Shown piece by piece: positions 1 through 11,486 of a stretch of DNA of 64,000 nt (position 1 is the first letter of the stretch; each line of letters starts with the position of its first letter). The DNA is from Byssochlamys sp. IMV 00236. Taxonomy: Eukaryota; Ascomycota; Eurotiomycetes; Eurotiales; Thermoascaceae. The translations under genes and the position numbers were made by a program. Under the pieces are notes generated by a model, which was given only the letters and a program-made list of their open reading frames with translations, made no database searches and was not told the DNA's origin. The stretch is from positions 186,001-250,000 of the forward strand of contig MSJH02000830.1 in NCBI GenBank assembly GCA_001931875.2. The letters are read 5' to 3'.

Positions 1-76
1 TATCGTCTACGACCTTGTTAAGGTCACCAGACATAAAACAATCACAAAGCTGATACTGGATTTGGATTATATACAG

Positions 77-810
77 AAACGAAAAACACATGGCACCGAC
101 CAGACCCGTCCTTCACCTACCTGCTCTCCTTCCTGCTCGTCTTGACCGCTCTGGCCTGGGGACTCGCATATGCGCCGTCCTTCGGCGCCATTGTCCGCAT
201 GTCGCTGCTCTTCGTCTTCGTCCACTTTATAGGGTCGTCATTACTCATTTCGACCGTGGCATATCTCTGTGTGGGACGGCTGTTTGGACCTAATGGAGCT
301 GCCGGCAGCTTCACCGGGCTCCGGGGTAACAGATACCGCAGGCGAGGAGCAGCGCAGGGTTTATTTGCGCAGCCGGGAGAGAAAGAACAGATTGAATTTG
401 GCTACTGTTTCGATGTATGTTTCTCCTCGACCCTTCATGATTATTCTCGGGCAAGATATCGTTTCCCATCCACTCTTGGTAACTAACCTATTGAATAGGT
501 CGCTAACCGCGCCTTCTTCCCACTCTATCTCCACCTATATGTCGTGCAGTTCCTCCTGCTGCCCCTCTTGACATTGAACCCGACGAACTTCTTCGCCGTC
601 TTCGTCGGAAACACACTCTATCTCTCCGCCTTCACATATTACACCTACATCACCTTCCTTGGCTACAATGCCCTACCTTTTCTCCATAACACCGAGCTTC
701 TTCTCCTCCCGATCGTCGTTTTCGCTGTACTGTGGCTGGTGAGTCTCATCGCACGTTGGGGCGTGATCATGCCCGGCCACGCAGTGGAGGGGCTATTTCT
801 CGGTGTCTGA
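77..810 (+). CDS. GMH1 / UNC-50 family Golgi membrane protein (5' end outside or at the window edge)
   Basis: The visible exons are 77-414 and 499-810, joined in phase 0 across a GTATGT...TAG intron that contains CTAAC. The first exon reads TKNTWHRPDPSFTYLL after a probable acceptor at 76; the N-terminus is cut off or sits in the first 22 bases. The product is a multi-pass membrane protein with hydrophobic stretches around FLLVLTALAWGLAYA, LLFVFVHFIGSSLLIS and IVVFAVLWLVSLIAR. IEFGYCFDV, VGNTLYLSAFTYYTYITFLG and YNALPFLHNT match the conserved core of UNC-50/GMH1 proteins. Known family role: Golgi/ER membrane protein; yeast Gmh1 interacts with Arf-GEF Gea1/2, and worm UNC-50 is needed for receptor trafficking. 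It converges with the PDAP1-like gene. Confidence 0.85.
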
Positions 811-1554
811 TTTTGATTGCTGCACGGAATAGCAATGCATTGCATCATTAATATGATATGCCTAGCGATGAATGTCATTTCCTCGAAAGGCCCATGTTGC
901 ATAGTTCCAAGAGAACATTTGTATGACAAAAGAACGTGACATTTTCTATATCTTTATTTTTTATTCTGTTGCTTGTGATATCTTTTTTTTTGGTTTTAAT
1001 TTCCGGCGTTCAAGATAGAGAGCTATCTGGTCACTGTTAATGTGTGTTGCTCATGTCATGTCCTAATGCATCTTTTCGTGGCGATCCCCTATTCCCAATC
1101 TCTAGGTCTAGGCCCTCTAGTATATATCATTTACCACAGTTCTTAGGGACTATTGTAATGCAGTATTTCCTCCATTTGTACTCTGATTTTCTGCAAGAGG
1201 CTATGCATTCAATATTCGTTTAGGACAACAGTATTGATTTATTTCTATGTCTACCTTGTTCGGAAAGGTATCCAGAATCTTGTATAGTTCATATCACCAA
1301 ACACAACAGATAAGAATGTGTGCAGAGTTGAATCCAAGGCAATGTTTTGCTAACGGATCAGAATATATTTCTGAATATCCCAATATGTACCCCTCACAGA
1401 AACCCACAGAGAGACCGCCAAATGTCATAAACCACATGAAATCCCTATCACAATCCCATCGTGCTGTTGCTGGTGGTGGATAACGGCAAGAATGAAAGAC
1501 AGGGAGGGAAAAAAAGGAGGCTCCAATGCTATTTATTTTATAGTTGGGCGGCCT
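811..1554. other. Intergenic, 3' ends of two convergent genes
   Basis: No convincing gene. The sequence is AT-rich with T-runs near 950-990. It should hold the 3' untranslated regions and polyadenylation sites of the GMH1-like gene (+) and the PDAP1-like gene (-). An open frame at 1247-1483 has no recognisable protein character. Confidence 0.6.
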
Positions 1555-2527
1555 TTATTTCTTCTGCGCTTTCTTAGTTCCCTTCTTCGCACCAGGTCCC
1601 ATAGCAGCTTCGCGCAATTTCCTCTCTCTCTCAAGCACTTCAGCGCGCGCTTTCTTACGCTCCTCTTCTTCCTCCTTCTCCGCCTGCTTACGGGCCCTTT
1701 CTGCTTCTCTCTGCTCACGGATAATAGCCAACCGAGCAAGGTCCGCCCGCGCCTCGTCCGTCTTGCCCTCCGCGTGGAGTTTCATATACCGCTCGCGCGC
1801 CTGCTGCGCCTGAATAGCCTCACGTTCGCGACGAGAAAGCTGCGAGAGATCCTTGCTACTCTTCGCTTTGGCCTTCGCCGGTTCTTCTTCAGTAGCTGGT
1901 CCCTTCGCGGCCTGCGAGCGCGATTTCGCAGTATGGTTCGGGTTCGCGGGCATATCGCCGTCTGATTCTTCCTCGGACTCGGAGTCGGAGGGAGGCAAGT
2001 CACCTGGCGCAGCGGCAACTTGGCGTTTCTTTGCGAGGGCGGCTTCTTTCTTAGCTTTGGCTAGAGCTCGACGTTGTTCGCGGGTCATTTCTTGTTGGTT
2101 TCCTCCCTGTGCGGAGGGGCCGTCTTCGTCGGATGATTCTTCGGAGCCGGATTCTTCGTCCTCTTCTTCGTCGGATGAGGATTGGATGTCAGCGTCGGGT
2201 TCCTAATGTATGGGTATATTGATTAGTATCTTTTCTTTCCTTCTTTTTTTCTTTCCTTCTAGGTTGATGGAGAAGATATAGCTAAGAAGCGTAAGAACGT
2301 TACATACCCGCCATAAGCTCACAGCATTACCGTCCTTATCGATCGGTTGTACATCTCGACTGAAGTGTTTTCCGCCTGTAATTGTAGCACATCACGTCAG
2401 ACTCAATATTCATAATATATTTTCTGGCAACATTATCTGTTCCAAGAAAGAAAGAGAAAGAGAAAGAGAAACCCCTACCTCCTCTCGACGGCTTGGAAAA
2501 TTTCCCTCCACGACCGCGGGGCGCCAT
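1555..2527 (-). CDS. PDAP1/PP28-type casein-kinase-substrate phosphoprotein
   Basis: Three exons on the minus strand, 2527-2479, 2375-2308 and 2202-1555, give about 254 residues. It starts [19 protein letters not shown], a basic Gly/Arg-rich N-terminus. A highly acidic Ser/Asp/Glu block follows ([17 protein letters not shown]), then [15 protein letters not shown], then a long charged helix rich in Lys/Arg/Glu, ending [10 protein letters not shown]. The conserved core [39 protein letters not shown] is the signature of the PDAP1 (28 kDa heat- and acid-stable phosphoprotein) family. Human PDAP1 is about 180 residues; the fungal form is longer because of the acidic middle. Cellular role is poorly defined; RNA or ribosome association has been proposed. 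Acidic serines look like casein kinase II sites (inference). Confidence 0.88.
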
Positions 2528-3346
2528 GCTGGGCTATCTATGAGTGAATATGAGAAACGCGGAGTCTAGATATAGTTCCTCCTGGAAAAATGAAATCTGT
2601 TAGGAAGGTATCCCTATCATCAAACTTCTCGCATTGGGTATATGATCATACCTATGACTCGTCTCTGAACAGAACAGAAGACGCTCGGAGAATTTGAATT
2701 TGCGGGGTGAGGCTCCGTAGAGATACTTAAGACGCGACCAAAAAAAAAGGTGGAAAGATTGGAATGTCCTTATGGCAGATTTCAACCAGGACAACAGAGC
2801 GCGTCGGAGATGGGATAGGCCCCAAGATAAAGAAACAAAGCACGAGAGCGGTTCTTCTGTTGTTTAGTTAAAAGGTCGACCTGACACGTCGAGTGCTGGT
2901 GAAAGCGGAGATAGGCGGGGTGGCGGGCGGTAAGTAAACCACACTGGACCCCTCCATTACTTATGACTATTTAACCCCAGAACCAACCGTGGAGCTTGAA
3001 TTACGATATCTCGTGTTTTGCTTTGAAAGGCGCTGGGGATCACTGTCAGCTCGTCTCGCGAGATGTTTCATATCGCTCGAGATGCTACGATCGAGGTATA
3101 TTATTCTTCAGGTCTTCTTTGATGAACATGTCCCATTGTTCGTATACCACCTACCTAAAGTTGGGAGCACGTCACCAATTATTGCCTGATGAACTATAAG
3201 CTAGCCAAGACGTTCGATCACATTACGATGTGTTAGCATTTCTTAAGTGAGATTATGATGGGCTACTTTGTCATCCAAAACTCTGTCATAAATGATTTTT
3301 ACGTGCGAACTGGTATCACAACGATTACGCCAAGGAAACATCCAAA
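2528..3346. other. Intergenic: PDAP1-like promoter and transcription-factor 3' region
   Basis: Both neighbours are on the minus strand, so this stretch holds the upstream region of the PDAP1-like gene and the 3' end of the Zn2Cys6 gene. Short open frames at 2600-2794 and 2989-3199 look random. No repeat or RNA gene seen. Confidence 0.55.
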
Positions 3347-5840
3347 TCAGACAGCAGGCGGAGCAGCAAAGGAATCAGGAATGCCGTCAAAAACCCAATT
3401 TAACGAATCGAATACGTCGGAGAAACTCGCCTCGCTGATGATGCCACCGTTATGATCGAAGGGCGAGAGGAATAAAGTGGGATCGTTCAGAGAGTTATCT
3501 TGCGGTTGAGTGACAGGTCCGCTGGCCGATAGGTCGGGGTTCTGGTTCGATACGGAAGAAGCTGGTTTCTCCATGTTAGCTGGTATGTCCTCCCCCAGAA
3601 AAATCTGGGTAAACCCACATTGCGTATCGTCTGTTGGCTTGGCCGGTCGGAATCTTTGACGCCAGCGCCAGACGGTATCGTATACGTGACTCATGCTCAT
3701 CCTACAGCGGACTTTGAGCTGTAGAGCGTCATCTCCCGAGGCTGATGACCCGGAGCCACTCGCGTTCCACATCTGAGAGAGGACATCCGCAAGGCGGACT
3801 GGTCGGTCATGGTCCATCACGCTGATGCGTCTTATAGCGGAAATGGCGCCGTTGAAGAGGAACTTTCCTTGGTCTAGGTCGATTTGTCGAGAAAAGGAGC
3901 TCTTGAGTAGTTTCATGAGGGCAAATGCAGCCGAGACCACCATCTGCAGTATATAATTGGTGGCATGACTGAGTAAGTTTCCCGGAGATGTCTCTAGGTC
4001 CAAGACTCGTCCAAGGAATGATGTTGTCGCGACGAACAGGTTTGTTAGGTCTTCAATCCTGGCATTAGTGCCAAGGAACACAAAGTATCGCAAATGAAGG
4101 TCCGCAGCGCGGAGGTGGATCATATTGATCTCTGCAGAGGGTCAGTGAGAACGGGCCGGATGAAGGTTAAAATATTTCGTACGTGATATATCCTGTCCAA
4201 ATTCCAACTCCATTTCTTTCAGTTCTCCCTCCAAAATGCGCACTATGAGCAGCTTCTCTGCTGTTGCAAAGTCAGCTGGATCGGGTTTGCTGCTATACAG
4301 TCCTTTGGTGACTCTGTCACAGAATTTCTCGATTCGGAGCCGAATGCGTATCTCTTCTGGAATACGATAGTCCGCCACCTTCAGAGAGGTCGGTTCTATA
4401 GCCCAGTCGTAGATAGTTCCAGGTGGCTGTCCATAGCCAGTTGCAACGCTGCCAAACCAGTATAAGCTCTATGTGATCCTGACAGTGAAAAAGGCTATAG
4501 CACTTACTGCTGAGCAACTATGTTGCATATTATCCAGGTCTGCAGTCTATCCTTCAGCTCTTCGCCTCGGACCTCGATTCTGAAAGTGGTGAATTCTTCC
4601 GCTTGAACGGGACGATGCAAACCAAGTTGCATAGCCACCTGCATCATCAGACCGCTGAGCATAAAGGTAGGGTCCGACCTCTGACTTGTAGTGGGCAATG
4701 GCCATGTGCAGAGGAGGCAAAGTGCCTTGACGACATGATAGTTCTGCGGGACAGTCGTTATAGTCGACCATAACAGCCTGCTAAACGGCTGAGTAAGGGA
4801 ACCAAGGAGGCCAGGCTCCGATGGAGCACGACGACTAGCCACAAAGATGATGGTCCATGCCAGAAGAAGCGAACTGCGCATATATTCATCTGCTCCTTTC
4901 ATAGGATCCAACAGAGGGAGAAAAGGGTGGTAGTATTTGAAGTATCTTTATCGATATCAGCCAGTGGCCCTGGATGGGTATAAGTATGCTTACTGTTGAA
5001 ATAGTCGTGCCACTGTTGCTTTGGATATAGTAATATCCTCCAATGACCAGGCATTATCATCGTCCAAGAGGATTGGTGGTTCCGTTGCCCGTAAGGACAA
5101 GGGCGTCTGGAGAGCTTGTTGTGTTTCGACTGATGCATGCAGTGGTGGAACCCTGGTCGGAGGACTAGCTGTTCCACGAAATATGACCTCTGAAGGTTGA
5201 TCTATCCTTTCAGTCGGATTAATGTCAAAAGACGGCTGCGGCCGATGTTCGCCATTTTCTAGCCGTTGTCGAAGATCTGCAATTTCTCTCTCCATTTCGG
5301 CGTTCCGTCTGTGATGAAAAAAATAGTAATAGACGTGTCAGATGTACATCCATGGTGGACAACAGTCGCGTCTTCTTTCCGGGTATCTGCTTTACCTTCT
5401 TTTTGATATCCGCTTGAAGGTAGGCTCGACCTTGCAGTCGATGCCCAATCTTCTGCAACGCGAACATGTTGCGGAGGGCACTTGAACAATATCACACCGC
5501 AACTACAGAGATTAAGTTGATTCAGCCATATTTCTATCATCTCACAGCTATAAGACGAACAACAACAGCATAACAACAACGACATATGACGGCTCACTTT
5601 TTGCTGTTTACACTCATTACAAGCTCTTCTACTCCCTCCTCGACGTTTGCGAATAACGGGCTGAAGCTTGTCTGCTTGGCAGTTTCCCACACTTCCACTG
5701 GATGATATATCGGAAGCTGTCATGGGGCGATTATTCCCCGGGTTGCTCCGAATGTCGCTCTGAGGTATCGTAGGTGAGACCAAGGTGCCGGGTGCGGCAA
5801 GTCCATTCGCTCCCATGGCGCCCCTGAACCCGAGTTCCAT
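3347..5840 (-). CDS. Zn2Cys6 (Leu3/War1-like) fungal transcription factor
   Basis: Six exons (5840-5598, 5502-5396, 5308-4994, 4945-4508, 4448-4183, 4131-3347) join in phase to about 717 residues. The binuclear zinc cluster spans the first intron, which lies right after CNECKQQK; the spliced pattern is Cys-X2-Cys-X6-Cys-X9-Cys-X2-Cys-X6-Cys. It is followed by a basic linker (FKRISKRRN) and a coiled coil starting AEMEREIADLRQRLE, as in Leu3/War1-type factors. The rest contains the fungal-specific regulatory region, including LFQQYFKYYHPFLPLLDP, TGYGQPPGTIYDWAIEP and a helical C-terminal half. Family role: nuclear DNA-binding regulator recognising CGG triplets. The target pathway cannot be read from context. 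The start at 5840 (MELGF) is chosen; an in-frame ATG at 5870 and another at 5822 are alternatives. Confidence 0.85.
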
Positions 5841-6598
5841 CCGCACCAGCTGATGCCCGATGAATAGCAAATGACGATATAATGTTTCTCAAAAGACAAT
5901 GTATGATCTTTCAATATCGATAATGACACAGGGGAACTTCGACGAGGAGAGTGACATGGTAGCGGGAACCGGCAGAAAAGTTGCTATGGCGAAACTCGGC
6001 AGTTTTTCATTTCGGATGCTTATTAAGCGGCATCAACCTGCACCGAGATGGCGTGTTCTAATAACAGTATTATTCCCCCTGGGAACTGACTGTGATTTTA
6101 TATTTGACATAATTGAGGTTGTTACACGCTTTGTGGTTTCTGTGCAATTGAGATTACATTTATTGCCAACTTGAAAGGTAAAAAGGCATTGCACCCTTAA
6201 GAGTCGGTACTTCAGGCACAGCACGTGCTCATGCTAACTATATACATTCAACTTTCGAAGTTATGCCCGCGGCGAAAGCCACATGTACAAACTTTTCTTT
6301 ATTTTTTGAGGGGAAATATCCTTATATCTATGCACTATAGAATATATCGCCCAATGGCTAGTCTACAGGTAGATATGTGGTTCGTACTTCGCTACAGATA
6401 ACTAGCAGAGCAACTCTGCTTTTTGTTAACGTGGTTATCTCCGATTTTCGGTTCTTCGTCGATGTCACGTGGTATCTGTATATTCCCATAAGGATTAATG
6501 GTGATTCTCACCGCATCGTCAGTCTAAGCTCCTGGATGCATGCGGGCCCAGCAGTAATAGTTATAGGGCTGACAATTACTAGGTAGATAACACTACTA

Positions 6599-6623
6599 CA
6601 GTAAATCCCCGCTATAACGAACC
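6599..6623 (+). repeat. Left terminal inverted repeat of the MITE
   Basis: Begins CAGTAAATCCCCGCTATAAC directly after a TA dinucleotide. It matches the right end perfectly in inverse orientation. The subsequence GCTATAACGAA recurs several more times inside the element. Confidence 0.85.
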
Positions 6624-6941
6624 CCCTTATTACGAATTTTCCGCTATAACGAATTTTTTTCAGTGCCTGATTTAATCCCCCATATAAAATTCGTTAATTC
6701 CTCGGTATAACGAAATTCGTTACAATACTCTAGCTTACCACTGATTTTATATGGGGGATTCGTTATAGCGAGGGATTAGTCATAGCTAATAACCAATAAA
6801 AATCCATAATTTCTTGAGATTTATTACATAATATTGTAAATTTTCTGTCCCTTACTGTGATTACATAATGCAAATCACTTTTTGCTAATATTCGCTATTA
6901 CGAATACCACGCTATAACGAATTTTTTTCCGTGCCTCATTC

Positions 6942-6966
6942 AATTCGTTATAGCGGGGATTTACTG
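6942..6966 (-). repeat. Right terminal inverted repeat of the MITE
   Basis: Ends ...AGCGGGGATTTACTG followed by TA. It is the perfect inverse of the left end at 6599-6623. Confidence 0.85.
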
Positions 6967-7511
6967 TAGTTACTAGTAATACTAGAGTAGCGTCACTCGC
7001 ATAGAGCGTCAAAGGAACCTTGCTTATCTATTTAGATGATTCGCACGGTCGCCCATAGATCGACTACCATAATTCTCAGACACGTGCATCCATATTCCAT
7101 ATAGAGTATGTTCTGCACTCGATTGTCGACTCTTGTGTGAAGTCCAATACATACACCTAGATGAGAGCACACTCTAGAATTAATAATAGTCTATAACCAT
7201 ATAATTTCCGTTTAATTATGACAGCTGCTGCCCTGTGGACCTTGACGCCCAATGCGGCTTTGCGAGAGCGTGGCGGAGCTTCCCCGCTAACCGGCTCGTG
7301 CGGCTCCCGAGAGCTCCAGTACGTGGCTGAAAGGGGTCCGCGTTGCTATTGCGTAGGCTATCTACCCCGTACATAAATAACTATTATTTACTGTATAGCT
7401 CACTGTCGCCATGGTTTAATGACTTCTGGTCTTGTCGACAATACGATACCCTATCCCAGAGCAGTCACACACTACGCGGGGATAGAGTCATTCTAAGCTT
7501 CCCCTCGTTCC

Positions 7512-9947
7512 ATGTCGGACTCCGCAGATGGCGCTCAGTCGCCTGGTGCGCCCTCTCAACATGGCGGTGATATTGCACCTCCAAGTGCCCGTCCCCTGTT
7601 TGGTGGAGATGGGGGAGTGACGGATACGGCGGGTGTCTCAGAAGAGACAGCAGCGCGTCTGCAGAAAGTCATGCATTCTGAGGTATGTCCCACCAAATTG
7701 GATGCGGAATTGTAACTCACAGATGCCTCGATAGATTGGTGCCACAACTCTCCTGACGAGACTGAAGCAAAGCATTGCTTCTGCAAGGGTAGGTAGACAT
7801 TGAATAACGGCTTGGCTGCGATGTGGATCTGACGGGTATCTCCAGGACTTCGCGACATTCTTGAAGAAACGAGCTGCGTTGGAAGAAGAGCATGCTCAAG
7901 GTCTTCGAAAGCTGGCTCGAGCCGGCCTGGACTCCGCGCACAAACCTGAACACCGACAGGGAAGCTACAGTCGCAGTTACGAGGAAGTCAACAGAATCCA
8001 TGAACGCATGGCGGATCACGGCCAACAATTTGCTGTTTCCTTACAGCAGATGTCGGAGGACTTGCAAGAGCTGGCAACGAACATCGAAAAGGGCCGCAAG
8101 CATTGGAAGCAGACAGCGCTGAGCGCGGAAAAGAAGGTCCAGGAAGCCGAGAATGCGGCAGAGAAGGCCAAGGCCAAGTACGACACGCTCGCAGAGCAGT
8201 ACGATCGCGTGAGAACGGGCGATAAACAGTCTGGGAAATTTGGATTGAAAGGCCATAAGTCTGCGGCCCAGCATGAGGAAGAACTTCTTCGCAAGGTGCA
8301 GAATGCAGACAATGACTATTCTTCCAAAGTCAGTGCTGCCCAGGCGGCCAGGCAGGAATTGGTATCGACTTTGCGACCTCAGGCGGTGCAGAATATCCGT
8401 CAATTGACTACCGAATGCGACTCTGGTCTTACATTACAGTTGCAGAAATTTGGTATGTCCATCATAGCCGCTGGTAGAGAGAAGATTGGCTGACAGGTTG
8501 GGTAGCTTCATTCAACGAGAAACTGCTTCTTGGTACTGGTCTCTGTGTGAGTCCGCTGAAGGATGCAGCAGCCGGACCCAAGAGTCTACGCGAAGTTATT
8601 CATCAAATCGACAACCAGAAAGATTTTAACGACTATGTCTTGAGTCATTCCGGAAATCCTGGCGCGGTGACTGCGCCAGAAGTCAAATATGAGCCTCACC
8701 CGGTAATATTAACCCAGGCGTCCATCTTGCTAGGCTTTTATTTCTGACTTCCTGCTAGACTCTAGCTCCGAATCCACCTCCAGCCGCTCCTCCAGCCTCG
8801 CAGCAGAGTCCTCTGAGCAAAAGACAGTCAACGCTGATGCTCTCTTCTCCCACTACCTCGCAACCGCCTGCGAGCTCTCCTAAGCCTGGACCACAGCCCT
8901 CGCAAAATCTCAGCCCAATACCTCCGCTAGCATTTCAGCAACAGCCCGACTCCCTTCCGTCACCGCAGCAGTACAGTCAACGCTATCTTCCGCCAGGGCC
9001 GTCTCAACCGCCGTATCCAGTCTCTCAGCCCTTATCTCCGCAGGATCGACTACCCGCGCAGCATGGCAATGGATATCAGCCGCCCAGCCTGCCACCCGTG
9101 AAGCCTGTGTTCGGCGTTTCGCTCGAGGACCTCTACCGGAGGGACGGAACCGCAGTACCTATGATCGTGTATCAGTGCTTCCAGGCTGTAGAACTATTTG
9201 GGCTTGATGTGGAAGGGATCTATCGTCTTTCAGGAAGTGCCAACCACATAAATCACATGAAAGCACTCTTTGACAATGGTAAGAATTTGTCACTAGCTCG
9301 TTCAAACGCAGGGTGCTAAAATAGCGGCGAACTACAGATTCGACTCAAGTGGACTTTACAAACCCTGATAGCTTCCATCACGACGTGAACAGCGTTGCTG
9401 GACTGTTGAAGCAATTCCTCCGGGAGCTCCCAGAGCCCCTTTTCACCACTGCATATTATTCTGATTTTATCAATGCGGCTCGTGAGTTTGGCCACTTTCA
9501 ATGGTGCTTATGGTGTCTCTAATCAAGCTCTAGGGATCGACGATGACATACAGCGACGCGACTCGTTGCACGCTATCATCAACAATTTGCCCGACCCTCA
9601 CTATGCTACGTTGAGAGCCTTGATCTTGGTACGTATTTGGAGAAATCAAGCCAGCAGGTTGTCTGGTCGGATGAGACTTACTAAAGACTTACTAACGAGG
9701 GTTATGCAGCATCTTAATAAGGTCCAGGAACACTATGCGACGAACAGGATGAATGCTGGTAACCTTGCCATCTGTTTTGGGTAAGCTCCATTGCCATAGG
9801 TATATTCATATTTTGGGATTGCTAACATGCATTAGTCCTACTCTTTTGGGTGCTAATTCAGGCGGCAATATTGCGGACGCGGGCTGGCAAGCCCGAGTCA
9901 TCGAAACAATCCTCTTGAACACCTTCCAGATCTTCGATGACGATTAG
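7512..9947 (+). CDS. Rgd1-like F-BAR and RhoGAP domain protein
   Basis: Nine exons (7512-7682, 7735-7788, 7846-8452, 8497-8702, 8759-9278, 9338-9481, 9534-9628, 9710-9780, 9836-9947) give about 659 residues. Residues about 50-300 form an F-BAR/FCH coiled-coil region (DFATFLKKRAALEEEHAQGL; NIEKGRKHWKQTALSAEKK). A Pro/Gln/Ser-rich linker follows. From about residue 464 a RhoGAP domain is clear: FGVSLEDLYRRDG, the arginine-finger motif EGIYRLSGS, LLKQFLRELPEPLF and NAGNLAICFGPTLLG. The arrangement matches yeast Rgd1 (666 residues), the GTPase activator for Rho3/Rho4 at sites of polarised growth. The arginine finger is present, so GAP activity is expected. The third intron is only 44 nt. Confidence 0.92.
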
Positions 9948-11486
9948 CTAAGTCTTTGGCTTCGACATAGCATTTACGTCGAGCAAGCGTGATTTAACTT
10001 TGTAATTCTATTTCGCGTATCTCTTGCAATACCTTGGAATATCGCTTTGATGCTTCTTCATCTTTACCTGTTTAATACCTTAGTTCTCACAAGTACCTTG
10101 CTCTTCCGGCACCGTTGGTATGATATTGTCATTATACACTGTTATCATTCTTAATACGCATGGCTTCTCGCTGCTATAGACTCTACACCAGCACCTAGAG
10201 AAAACATAATGTTTTCAGCCAGCCAACTATCCGCTCACAGCATTACCTGGTCAAAGCTATCTATTTTATGGAATCCGCCACTGTTCACTTTCTGCTGTAA
10301 GTCTTCGCTTCAGAAAGTTCACTCCGTCCCACTTGTCGGCTAATAAACGCTTCCACGTCTCCGTAGTATTACCAGACTTAGCCTAATCAAGGAATTCGAA
10401 TCCAAGGACGGGATTGGCGTTTGTCCTCTATATAACGGCTTCCACAAGGCACCCGTTAGCTGGAAGCCGGGAATGTCATCGATTTTATACTCTGTGCCAC
10501 TGGTCTTCAAGTGGCTAGCTATTAGGTTCATACAAGGGGACATACTGAAGCCGTAGCACTCCTATCGAGAACATAATTAGCTGAGTCCGTCAAATACAAT
10601 GACTGGTCCGAACAATACACATAGGACGTTACACAGGGCGGTATAGCCGAGGCACAGTACGGCAAATGGAGAAACCCCTTTACGCGTACCGACTCCCCGA
10701 CATTCTACATCCCGCATGGTCTAGCTATACGAAGTCGAAGCCGCACACACCGCATCATGAACTCCAAGATATGCAATTGTCCTTTACGTAGCAGATAAAT
10801 GAGGTTTCGGAAAGTCAGCCCCTTTGACAAGATTCACCAAGATGATCGTGTGAGTTCAGTATCCGAACCTTCGGGTTTTCAAATTTGGCTCAGGGAGGCC
10901 CTTCTCCAAGAATTTGACTCTCCCCAAACCGAACTACGCAATAACTAGGAGAATGATAGACAGTCTATATATCTTAACAACCAATTGTGAAGCATCGATT
11001 ACTCTATTCACAAATAGCTGCCCTAATAAGATTCCATGCCAAGCTTTCCCCGCATCGATTTACTCCATACTATTCAGATCTCCCCGGATTTGGCCCTCTC
11101 CACATCTCCCCGCAGCCCAGCATTCCTTCTTTAATGCTCAAGATGGTCAAGTGGTTTCATCGGTCCGAGGTCTAGAGTCACTGTACTTATCGACAAGTGC
11201 AGTATCCGACACAATGGCTGTTATCAAACGTCGGATACGGTACAGTCCGTAGTGCTGTGTTTGGTTCATCGCCCGATATGCGTAAGGGCTGAGGGTGACA
11301 AGGAGCCCTGTTATGATGACAGGGTTTATGTATAAAAGAGAATAGATCAGCTCAATTTGAAATTGAAGTCGTGGCAGGAGTAAATTAGCCAGTCTGCTTC
11401 CCCCACCCCCTCGGTCAAAGAGTTTGCGCTCATCTCCCGTCTTATCGATGTACGCCGTCTTATTGCAAACTAATTAGCAAGGGAAA
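9948..11486. promoter_or_regulatory. Intergenic, RhoGAP 3' end and P450 promoter
   Basis: About 1.5 kb with no convincing gene. Near the P450 start a TATA-like TATAAAAGAG sits around 11331. A 9-bp perfect inverted repeat, GTATCCGAC at 11202-11210 and GTCGGATAC at 11230-11238, lies about 250 bp before the P450 ATG and contains CCG/CGG triplets of the kind bound by Zn2Cys6 factors (inference). Short frames at 10340-10543 and 10914-11252 are unrecognised. Confidence 0.5.

Larger units (their letters stand above)
6599..6966. mobile_element. Pogo-like MITE, 368 bp, with TA target duplication
   Basis: The ends are perfect inverted repeats: CAGTAAATCCCCGCTATAACG at 6599 and its reverse complement ending at 6966, at least 23 bp including the adjoining AA. 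Both ends are bordered by TA (6597-6598 and 6967-6968), the target-site duplication of Tc1/mariner-pogo elements. CAGT termini fit pogo/Fot1-type elements. There is no transposase open frame, so it is non-autonomous. Inside are a perfect 17-bp inverted repeat (6674-6690 against 6744-6760) and a roughly 48-bp direct repeat (6628-6675 against 6896-6943), so it looks like a composite or rearranged element. It sits in the divergent promoter region described separately. Confidence 0.85.
5841..7511. promoter_or_regulatory. 1.7-kb divergent upstream region between the transcription factor and the RhoGAP gene
   Basis: The two flanking genes point away from each other, so both promoters must lie here. 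The middle is occupied by an inverted-repeat transposon remnant (6599-6966). A GC-rich patch at about 7215-7345 contrasts with the AT-rich surroundings and lies just upstream of the RhoGAP gene. No convincing open frame. Confidence 0.6.

Noticed and set aside
90..293. Plus-strand frame starting at ATG 90
   Set aside because: The frame starting one base later gives the conserved UNC-50 sequence and continues across the intron; the ATG frame does not.
1492..1965. 157-codon plus-strand open frame
   Set aside because: It is antisense to the PDAP1-like coding exon; its Ser/Leu/Phe-rich translation is the expected shadow of Lys/Glu-rich codons.
10340..10543. 67-codon minus-strand frame upstream of the P450
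   Set aside because: No splice continuation, no recognised domain, and poor codon character; treated as chance.
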